A stretch of DNA of 64,000 nt, taken from assembly GCF_003034915.1 (NCBI RefSeq), contig NZ_PZJX01000057.1, positions 56,050 to 120,049 on the forward strand. Direction: 5' to 3'. A model generated the notes under the pieces. The model made no database searches. It was given only the letters and a program-made list of their open reading frames with translations, and had not been told where the DNA came from. The stretch is from Mesorhizobium helmanticense (lineage in GTDB: Bacteria > Pseudomonadota > Alphaproteobacteria > Rhizobiales > Rhizobiaceae). Every line of letters starts with the position of its first letter. The stretch's first letter is position 1. Shown here piece by piece: positions 34,020 through 43,185 of this stretch. Both the position numbers and the translations under genes were made by a program.

Positions 34020-34886
34020 ATGCGCGACATCATCGCCGACAACATCACCGAGGCCGTGCAGCAGGCCTGGAACAACGCGCCCGACCCGCGCTTGCGTCAC
34101 CTGCTGCAGCGGCTCACCCACCATGTCCATGCCTTCGTCCGCGAGGTCGGGCTGACGCATGAGGAATGGCTGGCGACGGTCGATTTCCTGTGGCGGGCCG
34201 GCCAGATCAGCGACGACAAGCGCAATGAATTCGCGCTTTTGTCCGACGTCATGGGCGTGACCTCGCTGGTCGATCTCTTGAACGCAACGCCGGGCGCCAC
34301 GATCGGCAGCGTGCTTGGCCCCTTCTATTCGGACGACAGCCCGACGGTTCCCTTCGGCGCCGATCTGGTCAAGGACAATGAAGGCACGACCTTGCTGGTT
34401 ACCGGCGTTGTGCGGGACACGGCCGGAAAGCCCATCCCCGGGGCGATCGTCGACATGTGGCAGACCGATGCGAAAGGCGAATATGCCACGCAGGACGCAG
34501 CGCAGGACGACGACAATTTGCGCTGCAAGCAAGAATGTGATGCCGAGGGCCGCTATGCCTTCACCACCGTCGAGCCGGCGCCCTATACGATCCCGATGGA
34601 CGGTCCGGTTGGCGCGGTCGTGGCGGCGGCTGGCCGGTCGCCATGGCGGCCGTCGCATCTCCACTTCATCGTCAAGGCCGAACGCCACAAGCCAATCGTC
34701 ACCGAAATCTTCTTCACCCATGACAAGTTCGTCGACAATGACGCTGTCTTCGGCGTGCGCGAGCCGCTGGTGAGAGAATTGGACGCGATGCGCGGCGGCG
34801 ACGCCGGTCCACCTGGCCTTGAACGGCGGCCGGACAAGCGGCTCGATTTCGATTTCACGCTGGTGCCGCTGCAGGGCAATGCCTAA
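34020..34886 (+). CDS. Intradiol ring-cleavage dioxygenase (hydroxyquinol/catechol 1,2-dioxygenase-like)
   Basis: A 288-residue non-haem Fe(III) dioxygenase. An N-terminal dimerisation domain (about 1-95, LRHLLQRLTHHVHAFVREVG) precedes the catalytic beta-sandwich. Expected iron ligands are all visible: Y155 (KGEYAT), Y189 (PAPYTIP), H213 and H215 (RPSHLHF). GGAGG precedes the start. The N-terminal domain favours the catechol / hydroxyquinol 1,2-dioxygenase group over protocatechuate dioxygenases; the exact substrate is not fixed. The stop overlaps the next ATG by one base. Confidence 0.92.
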   Translation: MRDIIADNITEAVQQAWNNAPDPRLRHLLQRLTHHVHAFVREVGLTHEEWLATVDFLWRAGQISDDKRNEFALLSDVMGVTSLVDLLNATPGATIGSVLGPFYSDDSPTVPFGADLVKDNEGTTLLVTGVVRDTAGKPIPGAIVDMWQTDAKGEYATQDAAQDDDNLRCKQECDAEGRYAFTTVEPAPYTIPMDGPVGAVVAAAGRSPWRPSHLHFIVKAERHKPIVTEIFFTHDKFVDNDAVFGVREPLVRELDAMRGGDAGPPGLERRPDKRLDFDFTLVPLQGNA

Positions 34887-36259
34887 TGGCGCAAGAGCCG
34901 CGCACCCTGATCCGCAACGCCATCGTGTTGTCGATGGACGACAGCGTTGGCGATTTCCTCGATGGCGACGTGCTGGTGGCCGGCGACCGGATCGCCGCCG
35001 TCGGGCAGAACTTGCAGGCGGATCAGGCCGAGGTGATCGACGGGCGCGGGCGCATCGTCATTCCCGGCATCGTCAACGCCCATATGCATACGTGGCAGAC
35101 CGGGCTGCGCGGCCTCACCTCCAACATGACGCTGCTCGAATATTTCCGCTGGGTGCACCGGGGCCTGGCGACAGCCTTCCGGCCCGAGGACATTTACATC
35201 GCCACGCTTGCCGGGGCGATCGGCCAGATCAATGCCGGGGCGACCACGCTCGGCGACTGGTGCCACAACAATCCGACATCAGACCATACCGATGCCGCCG
35301 TCGAGGCGCTGTTCGAAAGCGGCATCCGCTCGGTCTTCCTGCACGGGTCGCCGAAGCCGGACCCAAAGCCCGGCCGGCCGCATTTTTCCGAAGTGCCGCA
35401 TCCGCGCCACGAGATCGAGCGCCTGAGGCGCGACCGCTTTGCCGGCCGCGATCAGCTGGTGACGCTCGGCTTGGCTATCCTCGGGCCGCATTACTCGACC
35501 ATGGATGTCGCCCGCGCCGATTTCCGGCTGGCGCGCGAGCTTGGCATGGTCGCCTCGATGCATCAGGGCGGCGGCGAGGCCAAGACGCCGGGCGGCTGGG
35601 AGAGGCTGGAGGCGGAAGGGTTGGTCGGACCCGGCATCAATGTCGTGCATGGCAACAATCTGAGCGACGAGCAGATCAGGCGCTTCGTCGGCGCCGGCGT
35701 CTCCTTCACGGTGACGCCGGAGAACGAGATGACGCAAGGCCACGGCTTTCCCATCACGGGCCGCGTGCTGGCGGCAGGCGGGCAGCCCTCCTTCGGCGTC
35801 GACATCGAATCGCTGGTTTCCACCGACATGTTCACGGTGGCGCGCATGGCGCTCGCGTGCCAGCGCTCGCTGGACAATGATCTATCGCGCCGGACCACCG
35901 GCGCGATCCCTGAAGCCTGCACGGTCTCTACCCGCGATGCATTGCGCTGGATCACCCTGGAAGGCGCAAGGATGCTTGGGCTGGACGACCGGATCGGCTC
36001 GCTGACGCCGGGCAAGCAGGCCGACATCACCATTTTGCGCGCCACGGACTGGAACATGTGGCCGGTTCACGATCCCTATTCGACCGTCATCATGCAGTCC
36101 AATGTCGGCAATGTGGAAAGCGTGATGATCGCGGGCCAATTCAGGAAGCGCGACGGAAAGCTGCTGTGGAGCGATGGGGCCCGCGTGAAACGCGACCTCG
36201 AAACCTCGGGCAGGCGCATCGTCTCGCAGCTCGGCATCCCGACGCAGTTGAATGGCTGA
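34886..36259 (+). CDS. Amidohydrolase-superfamily hydrolase/deaminase (AtzA/TrzN/SsnA-like)
   Basis: A 457-residue metal-dependent hydrolase. NAHMHTWQTG gives the H-x-H metal motif (H66, H68), SMHQGGG and VVHGNNL supply further His residues, and FGVDIESLVSTDMF the late Asp region. LTPGKQADITIL is the usual C-terminal feature. Relatives deaminate or dechlorinate N-heterocycles such as triazines, guanine derivatives and cytosine. The one-base overlap with the dioxygenase gene implies a joint pathway, so the true substrate may be an amino- or N-heterocyclic precursor of a diphenol (inferred). Confidence 0.85.
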   Translation: MAQEPRTLIRNAIVLSMDDSVGDFLDGDVLVAGDRIAAVGQNLQADQAEVIDGRGRIVIPGIVNAHMHTWQTGLRGLTSNMTLLEYFRWVHRGLATAFRPEDIYIATLAGAIGQINAGATTLGDWCHNNPTSDHTDAAVEALFESGIRSVFLHGSPKPDPKPGRPHFSEVPHPRHEIERLRRDRFAGRDQLVTLGLAILGPHYSTMDVARADFRLARELGMVASMHQGGGEAKTPGGWERLEAEGLVGPGINVVHGNNLSDEQIRRFVGAGVSFTVTPENEMTQGHGFPITGRVLAAGGQPSFGVDIESLVSTDMFTVARMALACQRSLDNDLSRRTTGAIPEACTVSTRDALRWITLEGARMLGLDDRIGSLTPGKQADITILRATDWNMWPVHDPYSTVIMQSNVGNVESVMIAGQFRKRDGKLLWSDGARVKRDLETSGRRIVSQLGIPTQLNG

Positions 36260-36283
36260 GGCGCGGCGTCTACCAGCCGCCCG

Positions 36284-36961
36284 TCAGCCGACTGCCTTGT
36301 CCGCCGCCGTCCGGATCGCCTCGATGTTCGCCCGATAGGCTTCGACGCCGTCGCCCTTGAAGATAGCCGCACCGGCGACCAGCACGCTAGCGCCGGCGGC
36401 GGTGACCAAGGGCGCTGTTTCAGGCGAGATGCCGCCGTCGATCTCGATGCGGATCGGCCGGTTGCCGATCAACGCCTTCACCCGCTTCACCTTGTCGACG
36501 ATGGCCGGAATGAAAGCCTGGCCGCCGAAGCCCGGATTGACGGTCATGATCAGGATTAAATCGAGCCGGTCGAGCACATATTCGATCGCACTTTCCGGCG
36601 TTGCCGGATTGAGCGACACGCCGGCCTTCTTGCCGAGATTCCTGATGGTCTGCAACGAACGGTCGAGATGCGGCCCCGCCTCGGCGTGAACCGTCATGCC
36701 GTCGCAGCCGGCGTCGGCGAAGGCCGCCAGATAAGGATCGGCCGGCGCGATCATCAGATGGCAATCGAAGAACGCCTTGGTGCGGTTGCGGATCGCCTTG
36801 ATGACTGGCGGGCCGAAGGTGATGTTGGGCACGAAATGCCCGTCCATGACGTCGAGATGGATCCAGTCGGCGCCGGCCGCCGCCACCGCCTCGACCTCGT
36901 CGCCGAGCCTGGAGAAATCCGACGCCAGCACCGATGGCGCGATCAGGGTCTTCTTGCTCAT
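36284..36961 (-). CDS. rpe: Ribulose-phosphate 3-epimerase
   Basis: A 225-residue TIM barrel with the family signatures APSVLASDFSRLGDEV, HLDVMDGHFVPNITFGP and MTVNPGFGGQAFI, and EIDGGISPETAPL. It interconverts D-ribulose 5-phosphate and D-xylulose 5-phosphate in the pentose phosphate and Calvin cycles. Convergent with the amidohydrolase gene. It stands alone and its length is normal. Confidence 0.95.
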   Translation of the reverse strand: MSKKTLIAPSVLASDFSRLGDEVEAVAAAGADWIHLDVMDGHFVPNITFGPPVIKAIRNRTKAFFDCHLMIAPADPYLAAFADAGCDGMTVHAEAGPHLDRSLQTIRNLGKKAGVSLNPATPESAIEYVLDRLDLILIMTVNPGFGGQAFIPAIVDKVKRVKALIGNRPIRIEIDGGISPETAPLVTAAGASVLVAGAAIFKGDGVEAYRANIEAIRTAADKAVG

Positions 36962-37021
36962 GATGCGGCCTTTCCAGGCGCCCTTGCTTGCGGGCGCTTC
37001 GTCTGGATCGACTTGCTAGAC

Positions 37022-37052
37022 CATGATCTGGAAAAGGGGAAGCCGGTTTGTC
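37022..37052. repeat. Degenerate copy of family-B repeat core
   Basis: CATGATCTGGAAAAGG with the following GAAGCCGGTTT resembles the centre of the hairpin at 28348-28396 (CATGATGCCGAAAAGTG, GAAGCGGTTT), with several mismatches. Probably an eroded copy. Confidence 0.35.
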
Positions 37053-37085
37053 CCCGCCGCGATGACTTCAAATGTCGACAACCAG

Positions 37086-37109
37086 CCCCGCCGGATCGCT
37101 CCGGCGGGG
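37086..37109 (-). terminator. GC-rich hairpin after the DUF11-protein gene
   Basis: Arms CCCCGCCGGA (37086-37095) and TCCGGCGGGG (37100-37109) form a perfect 10-bp stem with a 4-nt loop, 9 bp past the stop at 37119 on the minus strand. There is no T-tract, so termination or mRNA protection is inferred. Confidence 0.5.
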
Positions 37110-37118
37110 TACGGATAG

Positions 37119-40100
37119 TCAGTTCAATATGCGCGCCGGATCCTGCTTCAGGGGAATCCGTTGCTTTTGCCTCGGCACAAGCTGCTGCAGGATGTTCGGG
37201 TTCAGGAGATTCGGATTGATCTCCACGCCCGGCCGCCGGCGGACCGGGGTACAGTCCGGATACCGCCCGACTGTCCCGACCGGGCAGCGCCGCTTGATGA
37301 TCGGCTGGCACTGGCCGTCGATGAACCGCGATCCGGGCGCGCATTCCACCTGAACCCGGCGGCATGCGCCTCTGATCACCTCGGTGCCCCTCGGGCAGAC
37401 GCAGGCGCCGCGCTTGTTGTGGACCTGGCCGCGGATGGTGCACTGTTCCACTTCGGGCTTCTTGCGGATCGGCACACAAGCCCTGCCTCGCAGCTCCGTC
37501 CCGCGCGGGCAGATGCAGTCGCCGCTCTGGGTGCGGATCTGGCCGCGCAGCAGCTTGCACTGTTCCTCGACGGGTGGTTTCTTGCGGATCGGCCGGCATG
37601 CGTCGCCTCTCAGTTCCGTTCCTCTGGGGCAGATGCAATCGCCGTCCTGGGTCCGGATCTGGCCAGGCAGCAACTTGCACTGCCGGACGGGCGGCTGGTC
37701 GGTCGACACGCATCTGCCGTTGTCCAACTCGGTTCCGCGCGGGCAGATGCAACGCCCGTCCTCGGTGCGGATCTGGCCCTTGAGCAGCACGCAGCGCTGC
37801 GGGTCTTTCGGCTTCGGTATGATGACCGTGCCGCCACCCGACGAGCACTGGCCGTTGCGGAATCTCGTGCCAGGCGGGCAGACGCACCGGCCGGCATCGT
37901 TCATGACAAAGCCTGCAGAGCATTCCTTCTTCACCTCGTTCCTGATGGTGAAGGGATGGCAGGCATAGGCTTTGCCACGATCGCCCTGCACATTGGCCTG
38001 ATTGCCGGACAGTGCATCGCCGCCGCCTAGCACCCGCGTGTCGGGAGAGAGCACACCGACGCAGTTCTGGCCATTGACCGTGCCTTGCAAATTGGCCAGG
38101 CGGCCGTCGTCGGGAAGCACCACGGTCACGTTGTGAACGTGGCTTTCCCCGGCGCCGAGCGTCAGGTTGGCGATGCAGGACAAAGGCAAGGTCGCCGGTT
38201 CCGGCGAGCAGCCAAAGGGCGGTTCGATCGAGGTGATCGCGACGCCTTCCAGCCGGCCGAGGCCTTCGATGCCGATCGCATCGCCGATGCGCACCGGACC
38301 GGAGAATGGGTTCGTCCCTTCGTTGGTGATGGTGATGTCGAACGAGCAGGGCTGGCCGGGCCGACACTCGGCGTCGCCGGTCTTCTCGACGCGGATGGTG
38401 GACGTGCCGCCGCCCTTGGCGCAGGCCTTGCCTACGGGATAGACGATGTCGTCGCCTGGCGCCGGGCCGTAGGAGCCCCGCGCGCAGTTTTCGAACTCGC
38501 CATTGCCGGCAACCGTCACGTCGAAGTGGCGGCTGGTTCCGGGCGTCATGACGCCGCCGGGAATCTGGCACGACAGCGTGTTGGCCGGCACCGGTCCGCA
38601 CGCCCATTCCGCGCCGTCGGGTGTGACGGTCTGGATCTGGACGGGCGCGCCGCCGGCCACCAACGTGGCGGCATCGTTGACCCGCACCGGCCCGGTGGGG
38701 GCAACCGTGCCGACGCTGTTGATGGTGATGTGGCAGGAGACCACTGCTGCACCCGCCAGCGCGCCGTTGCACACCTTGGTAATGCGCAGCGCCGGCTGGC
38801 CGCCATTGGGATGACGGATGCGTTCCTTGGCGCAGGCCCTGTTGTTGGTGAGGTCGTTCTCACCGGCAATGGCCTTGACCTCGGCGCAGTTCTCGACCGT
38901 GTCCGGCCGGTAGCCGGCCGGCATCACCGCCTTGACGAAGATCGGCGTCGAGGCGCCCGGCATCAGCACGATGCCGGCATTGTCGCAGCGGAACTGGCCG
39001 GGGCCGTTGGGTCCGCATGTCCAGGGCGGGGTCGGGCCGAAGGTCGAGGATGTCGGCGCGCCGCCGGGATAGGTGTCGATGACTGTCAGCGGCCCGTTAT
39101 GGGGTACGCTGCCATTGTTGATGATGTCGATCACGAAGGTGCAGACGCCGTCGGCCGAGCAGAATTCGGTGCGGGCGCGCTTCTTCAGGATGAGATCGAC
39201 CTTCTTCTCCACCGGCGGCCGGCAGTCGCGGTCGCCACGCCGGCAGATCGGGATCGAGGCGCAGCCGCGATCGTTCTGCTGGCTGCCGAACAGCGGCTTG
39301 CCGCTGGCGCCATAATTATAGCTGGCGCAGTTGCGCAAGGCCCGGCCTTGCCAGCCGCCGGCCGGCTTGAAGCCGAGCTTGAGGTCGACAGAGGCGCCCG
39401 GATTGAGCGTGGTCACCGGATGGGTGCAACTCATCGGGGTTACTCCGGGCACGCAGACCCAGGGCGGATTGGGCCCTGAGTCCAGCGTCGAACCTGCAGG
39501 CAGCGTCACCTCGTCGAGGACGATCTTGCCGTTATAGGGCCCATCGCCGACATTGGTGACCCTGATGGTGAAGTTGCAGCCGCCGACCATCGTGCAACGC
39601 GTCACATCGGCGCGTTTTTCGACCTTGAGATCCGGTTCCTTGTCCTTCGGCGGGCATCTCTGGTCACGCGGGATGACGATGTCGATCGTCTGCGTGCAGC
39701 ACAGGCCCCAGCCTTCCTTCGGACCGGCATAGGTTTCGATGCCGGTGACGATCAGGTGGATGACGTCTCCAGGCGAGGCGCCGACGATCTTCCAGTCGAG
39801 CACGCCGCCGCCGGCCGGCACCTTTTGCGTGTTGGGTATGATGGTGATGCCGGGCGTCGTCGTCGAAACCTGCACCCACTTGCCGCCCATCTCCGGGCCG
39901 ACCGGCATGTGGTAGATGAAGGCGCCGCCGCCGGGCACGCAATCGACCGTGCCGCGTTCGACCTTGAAGCATTCCTTGCCGGGAGGGGGCGGCGGCGGGT
40001 TGCACTTGGTCAGGTCGATCCTGATCGAAGTCTTTTCGCCGGTCAGGAAATTGCCGTCGTCCGGCTTGCCCGGATCCTGCGACGGGATGATGGTCCCCGT

Positions 40101-40784
40101 GCCGGGTCCAACCGTCACTTTGATCATGCCCTGGTTGTCGACCATGGCCGGCGCAGGGAACACCGCATGGTCGATCCTGGCGGTGATCTGGAAGGTGATG
40201 ACACGTTCATTCGCGGCGCCAATGCCATCGAGATCGCTGGCGGAAATCCGGAAATCGGAAACTTCAGCCGTATCGTCGGGATTGGCCGAGCTGCTGATCG
40301 TGGCAGCGGGCAACGCTCCGCCGGCGGCATCCGTGCCGTCGCCGGAGACATTCACGTTGACGATCTTCAAGCCATGCGGAAGCTGGTCCTTGAAGTCGAG
40401 CTGCGCCTTTTTCAGCACGGCCGCAAATGCCGGATTGGCAAAAGCTTGCGCATTGCCGCGCAGACCGAAACTCAGCGTATAGAAGACATAATCGCAGCTT
40501 CTCTGGCCGCCCTTCTTGGTGAAGAAGGGCACGATCCGTCCGCGTTCGGGATTGACGACACGCGGATTGTCGAGTTCGAGCTTCGGTTCCGGGCCGGCGA
40601 TCACGATCGAATCGGGATCGATCGGCTGCGGCTTGTCGATGTCGGCCTGGGCAGTCTTGACTGGTGCAATCTTGGCCGGCGCAAGATCGTCGGCGAAGCC
40701 GTGCACCGGGCTGAGCATGGCGACCGCGATACCGGCCGCCATCAGCCAGCGCGCGCCGCGCCTGGCATATGACAGGGGTTTCAT
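37119..40784 (-). CDS. Large exported protein with DUF11-like domains and Cys-rich repeats
   Basis: A 1221-residue protein. Residues 1-31 form a signal peptide ending HGFA. A domain at about 305-375 (TPGI, GLCCTQTIDIVIP) is shared with the C-terminus of the upstream gene product. At least four DUF11-like immunoglobulin-type domains begin near 383, 528, 663 and 795 (DLKVEKRADVT, VDLILKKRART, ALRITKVCNG, TIRVEKTGDAE). From about 953 to 1190 tandem EGF-like repeats run on the theme C-x-CPRGTEL-x-G-x-C with GQIRTxDGxC. It ends without an LPXTG or clear membrane anchor. An alternative start at 40865 has a strong Shine-Dalgarno but would put 27 extra residues before the signal peptide. Likely secreted or surface-associated; the role is unknown. 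Confidence 0.82.
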   Translation of the reverse strand: MKPLSYARRGARWLMAAGIAVAMLSPVHGFADDLAPAKIAPVKTAQADIDKPQPIDPDSIVIAGPEPKLELDNPRVVNPERGRIVPFFTKKGGQRSCDYVFYTLSFGLRGNAQAFANPAFAAVLKKAQLDFKDQLPHGLKIVNVNVSGDGTDAAGGALPAATISSSANPDDTAEVSDFRISASDLDGIGAANERVITFQITARIDHAVFPAPAMVDNQGMIKVTVGPGTGTIIPSQDPGKPDDGNFLTGEKTSIRIDLTKCNPPPPPPGKECFKVERGTVDCVPGGGAFIYHMPVGPEMGGKWVQVSTTTPGITIIPNTQKVPAGGGVLDWKIVGASPGDVIHLIVTGIETYAGPKEGWGLCCTQTIDIVIPRDQRCPPKDKEPDLKVEKRADVTRCTMVGGCNFTIRVTNVGDGPYNGKIVLDEVTLPAGSTLDSGPNPPWVCVPGVTPMSCTHPVTTLNPGASVDLKLGFKPAGGWQGRALRNCASYNYGASGKPLFGSQQNDRGCASIPICRRGDRDCRPPVEKKVDLILKKRARTEFCSADGVCTFVIDIINNGSVPHNGPLTVIDTYPGGAPTSSTFGPTPPWTCGPNGPGQFRCDNAGIVLMPGASTPIFVKAVMPAGYRPDTVENCAEVKAIAGENDLTNNRACAKERIRHPNGGQPALRITKVCNGALAGAAVVSCHITINSVGTVAPTGPVRVNDAATLVAGGAPVQIQTVTPDGAEWACGPVPANTLSCQIPGGVMTPGTSRHFDVTVAGNGEFENCARGSYGPAPGDDIVYPVGKACAKGGGTSTIRVEKTGDAECRPGQPCSFDITITNEGTNPFSGPVRIGDAIGIEGLGRLEGVAITSIEPPFGCSPEPATLPLSCIANLTLGAGESHVHNVTVVLPDDGRLANLQGTVNGQNCVGVLSPDTRVLGGGDALSGNQANVQGDRGKAYACHPFTIRNEVKKECSAGFVMNDAGRCVCPPGTRFRNGQCSSGGGTVIIPKPKDPQRCVLLKGQIRTEDGRCICPRGTELDNGRCVSTDQPPVRQCKLLPGQIRTQDGDCICPRGTELRGDACRPIRKKPPVEEQCKLLRGQIRTQSGDCICPRGTELRGRACVPIRKKPEVEQCTIRGQVHNKRGACVCPRGTEVIRGACRRVQVECAPGSRFIDGQCQPIIKRRCPVGTVGRYPDCTPVRRRPGVEINPNLLNPNILQQLVPRQKQRIPLKQDPARILN

Positions 40785-40875
40785 GATCGTCTCCCAGACT
40801 CTTGCCTGAATGCTGACGGTTGACTTGCCGTTTGCCGCGAGCGGGGAAAGTGCGAGATTTTTCATCTTCCCCTCC

Positions 40876-42828
40876 TCAACGTTCGCAGCTGACGGCTGGG
40901 GTTCTGAGCGGCACGGTCATCTTGCAGCAAGGGTAATAGCCGCCCTTGTCGCGGTCGGACTGCCTGTAGAAGCAGAGCCCGACATCGACCGTATCGCCAG
41001 GGTAGTGGCCGGTGATGTTGACCGTGTAGGGGGAGCCGGGAGCATGCGAGAGGGGTGCGCTCACCCCGACGCCAGGCGTCCTCGACTGCGCCTTGATCGA
41101 ATCGCCGCCAAAGCCTGATTGGTCATGGAGATAGAGATCGGCCTCGAGGCCTGAGGGTGTGCAGAAATACCTGACATCCTCGACATCGAGACAGGGAGGC
41201 AGATTGCCGGGAGGCGGAAAATCCGGCGGATAGAAGGGCGGCAGATAGCCGCCGCCAGGCATCTCGTCGTAGTAGCCGGCACGGCCTTCGCAGGGGCGCC
41301 AGACCTCGACATCGCCAACATGGCCTTCGACTTCCGGGTCCTCGAAATAGCCGTCGAAATCGACGAACCAGGAGCCGAAAGGCGGCACATTGGCCGGCTT
41401 GACCAGCGGTGTCGGCGTGATCTGAACACCGTGTACGGCGAGCGGCCCGCCAGCGGCGAGCTGTTCGCCCAATGCCGGATTGTCGCGCAGTTTGTCGCCT
41501 GACTTGACCAGCGTATCGGTGCAGACCGATGTGTCGAGATTGCCGTCGGCATCATAGCCATATTGCAGGTCGAGGCCGCCGGCCGATTGCCGGTTATCCT
41601 GCGGAAAGCCGACCGCATATTCCTGCGGCATTTCCACCCAGACCGATTCCGTCGCCGGATCGTCCGGGTTTTCGCGCCAGTAGCGGATGACCTCGCCTTC
41701 GCCGGAATCGGCGAACTGGCTGTAGTCGTAGCGGTTTTCGACCGGACCGCGCTGGGCCAGGTACATGAAGCCCTTGTTGTCGAAGGCGATGTCGGTGACG
41801 GCGTAGTCCTTGTCGGCCTTGACCGTCAGTTCCCAGCGCGGATCGCCGGCGAAACTGCCGTCGCGGGCAATGCCCACCGACCAGATCTCGGCTTTTTCGC
41901 CGACCGAATAATAGAGCCGTCCACCATGATAGGCGACGGACCAGACGCGGCGCTCGTCCTGCGTATAACCCCATGTGTCGGGGTCTTCGCTGTCGAAAGC
42001 AGCACCCTGAATGTCCATCACCGAGCCGTCGTCGGCGACAGGGGCCAGACCGTGCGCCGGGCGCCCGGCAATGCCATGGTCGAAAGTGTCGACCGGCGCG
42101 CCGTTGGCGTCGATGCGGTGGATCAGCCCGGTGTCGAGGTCCGAGGCGAAGAACTGGCGGTGGATGTTGTCGAAGCTGATGTCGCCGATGCCGGGACCGC
42201 TGTTGGCGTCGAGATCGGCGAATTTGGAAACGGCGCCGGTGATGCCGTCGATCTTCCAGATCGTGCCCGGTCCGCCGCCATTTTCCGTGCCGAACTGGCC
42301 GTCTATGAAGGTGGCGCCGGCCGCACCGCGGCGCTGGCGCTCGGGCCGCCCGTCATCATCGGCGTCCGGTGTGACGATGCGGATGCCGTGGAGCGAGGTG
42401 GCGCCGGCATAGAGGTTCGGAATGCCTGATGGAACGCCATCGCGCACGCCATCGTCATAGGTGATGGCGAACACCTGACCGATCTGCCCGGCGGTCACCT
42501 CGAAAGGCGGCGGCGTGTAGACGAGCTGGCCCGAAGCCGGCCCGCCCAGCCCTGAAACGTCGAAAACGCGCAAGGTGGCGCGCACTGTGTCGATGAAGGT
42601 CTCGTCGACCGGATCGATGCCTGGCGGCAGGCCCTCCTCGAAATTGGGGATGATGGTGCCGGAAAATCCGGTCACCGCCATTGAGCCTGGGTGGATGATC
42701 TGTGTTTCCTGCGCCCGGGCGGCAGCGCCAAGCCACAGGCTGGCGCCGATCGCCAGGAGCCCGATGGTTTTATGCAGCGCGCGGCGCAAGCGGCCGGCGG
42801 GCACGAACGAGCCGTGTTCACAAGACAT
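40876..42828 (-). CDS. Exported beta-propeller-like protein
   Basis: A 650-residue protein with a signal peptide (basic start, hydrophobic LLAIGASLWLGAAARA, cleavage near residue 41). The middle has propeller-like strands with recurring patterns (GTIWKIDGITGAVSKFADLD, GDISFDNIHRQFFASDLDTG, VWSVAYHGGRLYYSVG, VTDIAFDNKGFMYLAQRG). A Pro-rich linker (YLPPFYPPDFPPPGNLPP) leads to a C-terminal module (about 579-650, TPGVGVSAP, PCCKMTVPL). That module recurs in the next gene product. GGGGG lies 7 nt before ATG 42828. Its stop overlaps the Shine-Dalgarno of a possible start of the downstream gene. No recognised enzyme motif; probably a cell-surface or secreted protein. Confidence 0.82.
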   Translation of the reverse strand: MSCEHGSFVPAGRLRRALHKTIGLLAIGASLWLGAAARAQETQIIHPGSMAVTGFSGTIIPNFEEGLPPGIDPVDETFIDTVRATLRVFDVSGLGGPASGQLVYTPPPFEVTAGQIGQVFAITYDDGVRDGVPSGIPNLYAGATSLHGIRIVTPDADDDGRPERQRRGAAGATFIDGQFGTENGGGPGTIWKIDGITGAVSKFADLDANSGPGIGDISFDNIHRQFFASDLDTGLIHRIDANGAPVDTFDHGIAGRPAHGLAPVADDGSVMDIQGAAFDSEDPDTWGYTQDERRVWSVAYHGGRLYYSVGEKAEIWSVGIARDGSFAGDPRWELTVKADKDYAVTDIAFDNKGFMYLAQRGPVENRYDYSQFADSGEGEVIRYWRENPDDPATESVWVEMPQEYAVGFPQDNRQSAGGLDLQYGYDADGNLDTSVCTDTLVKSGDKLRDNPALGEQLAAGGPLAVHGVQITPTPLVKPANVPPFGSWFVDFDGYFEDPEVEGHVGDVEVWRPCEGRAGYYDEMPGGGYLPPFYPPDFPPPGNLPPCLDVEDVRYFCTPSGLEADLYLHDQSGFGGDSIKAQSRTPGVGVSAPLSHAPGSPYTVNITGHYPGDTVDVGLCFYRQSDRDKGGYYPCCKMTVPLRTPAVSCER

Positions 42829-43185
42829 GAAATTTCCCCCGCGGGCTGCAGGAGAAACATCCGGTCTGGCCGCGCAAATCAGGGCAAGGCGCGGGCTTCC
42901 GGCACGTTTTTCCCTGATCGAATTGCCTGCTTTCCCCACGATACGCCTGCACTTCGGCAGGGTCAACGCAATCGGCGGAAAGCCCAGCGTATCGACCCCG
43001 TCCCGAAAGCGATGGCCGCGCCGCGCCGCTGTTGCTCCCGCAAACCGTGGAACCTCTGGTTTTCCAGTCATCGGGCTGTCCTTTCCGGGCCGCGCCATGC
43101 GGCGCCTGAGCATCAGTCGCGGACGGACGCGGAAAGGTTCATGGGGATGCTGTAGCAAAGGGTGATTGACGCCTTGCGCAGAGTG
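42829..43185. other. Divergent intergenic region upstream of dnaK promoter
   Basis: No gene is supported in the roughly 500 bp between the exported-protein gene and dnaK. Frames crossing it lack Shine-Dalgarno-led starts and recognisable protein sequence. Apart from the dnaK promoter at 43186-43214, no convincing regulatory site (including CIRCE) was seen. Confidence 0.5.

Noticed and set aside
37119..37930. CRISPR-like or VNTR DNA array in the Cys-repeat region
   Set aside because: The periodicity is in the protein (Cys-rich repeats); the DNA units differ in length and sequence and have no spacers.
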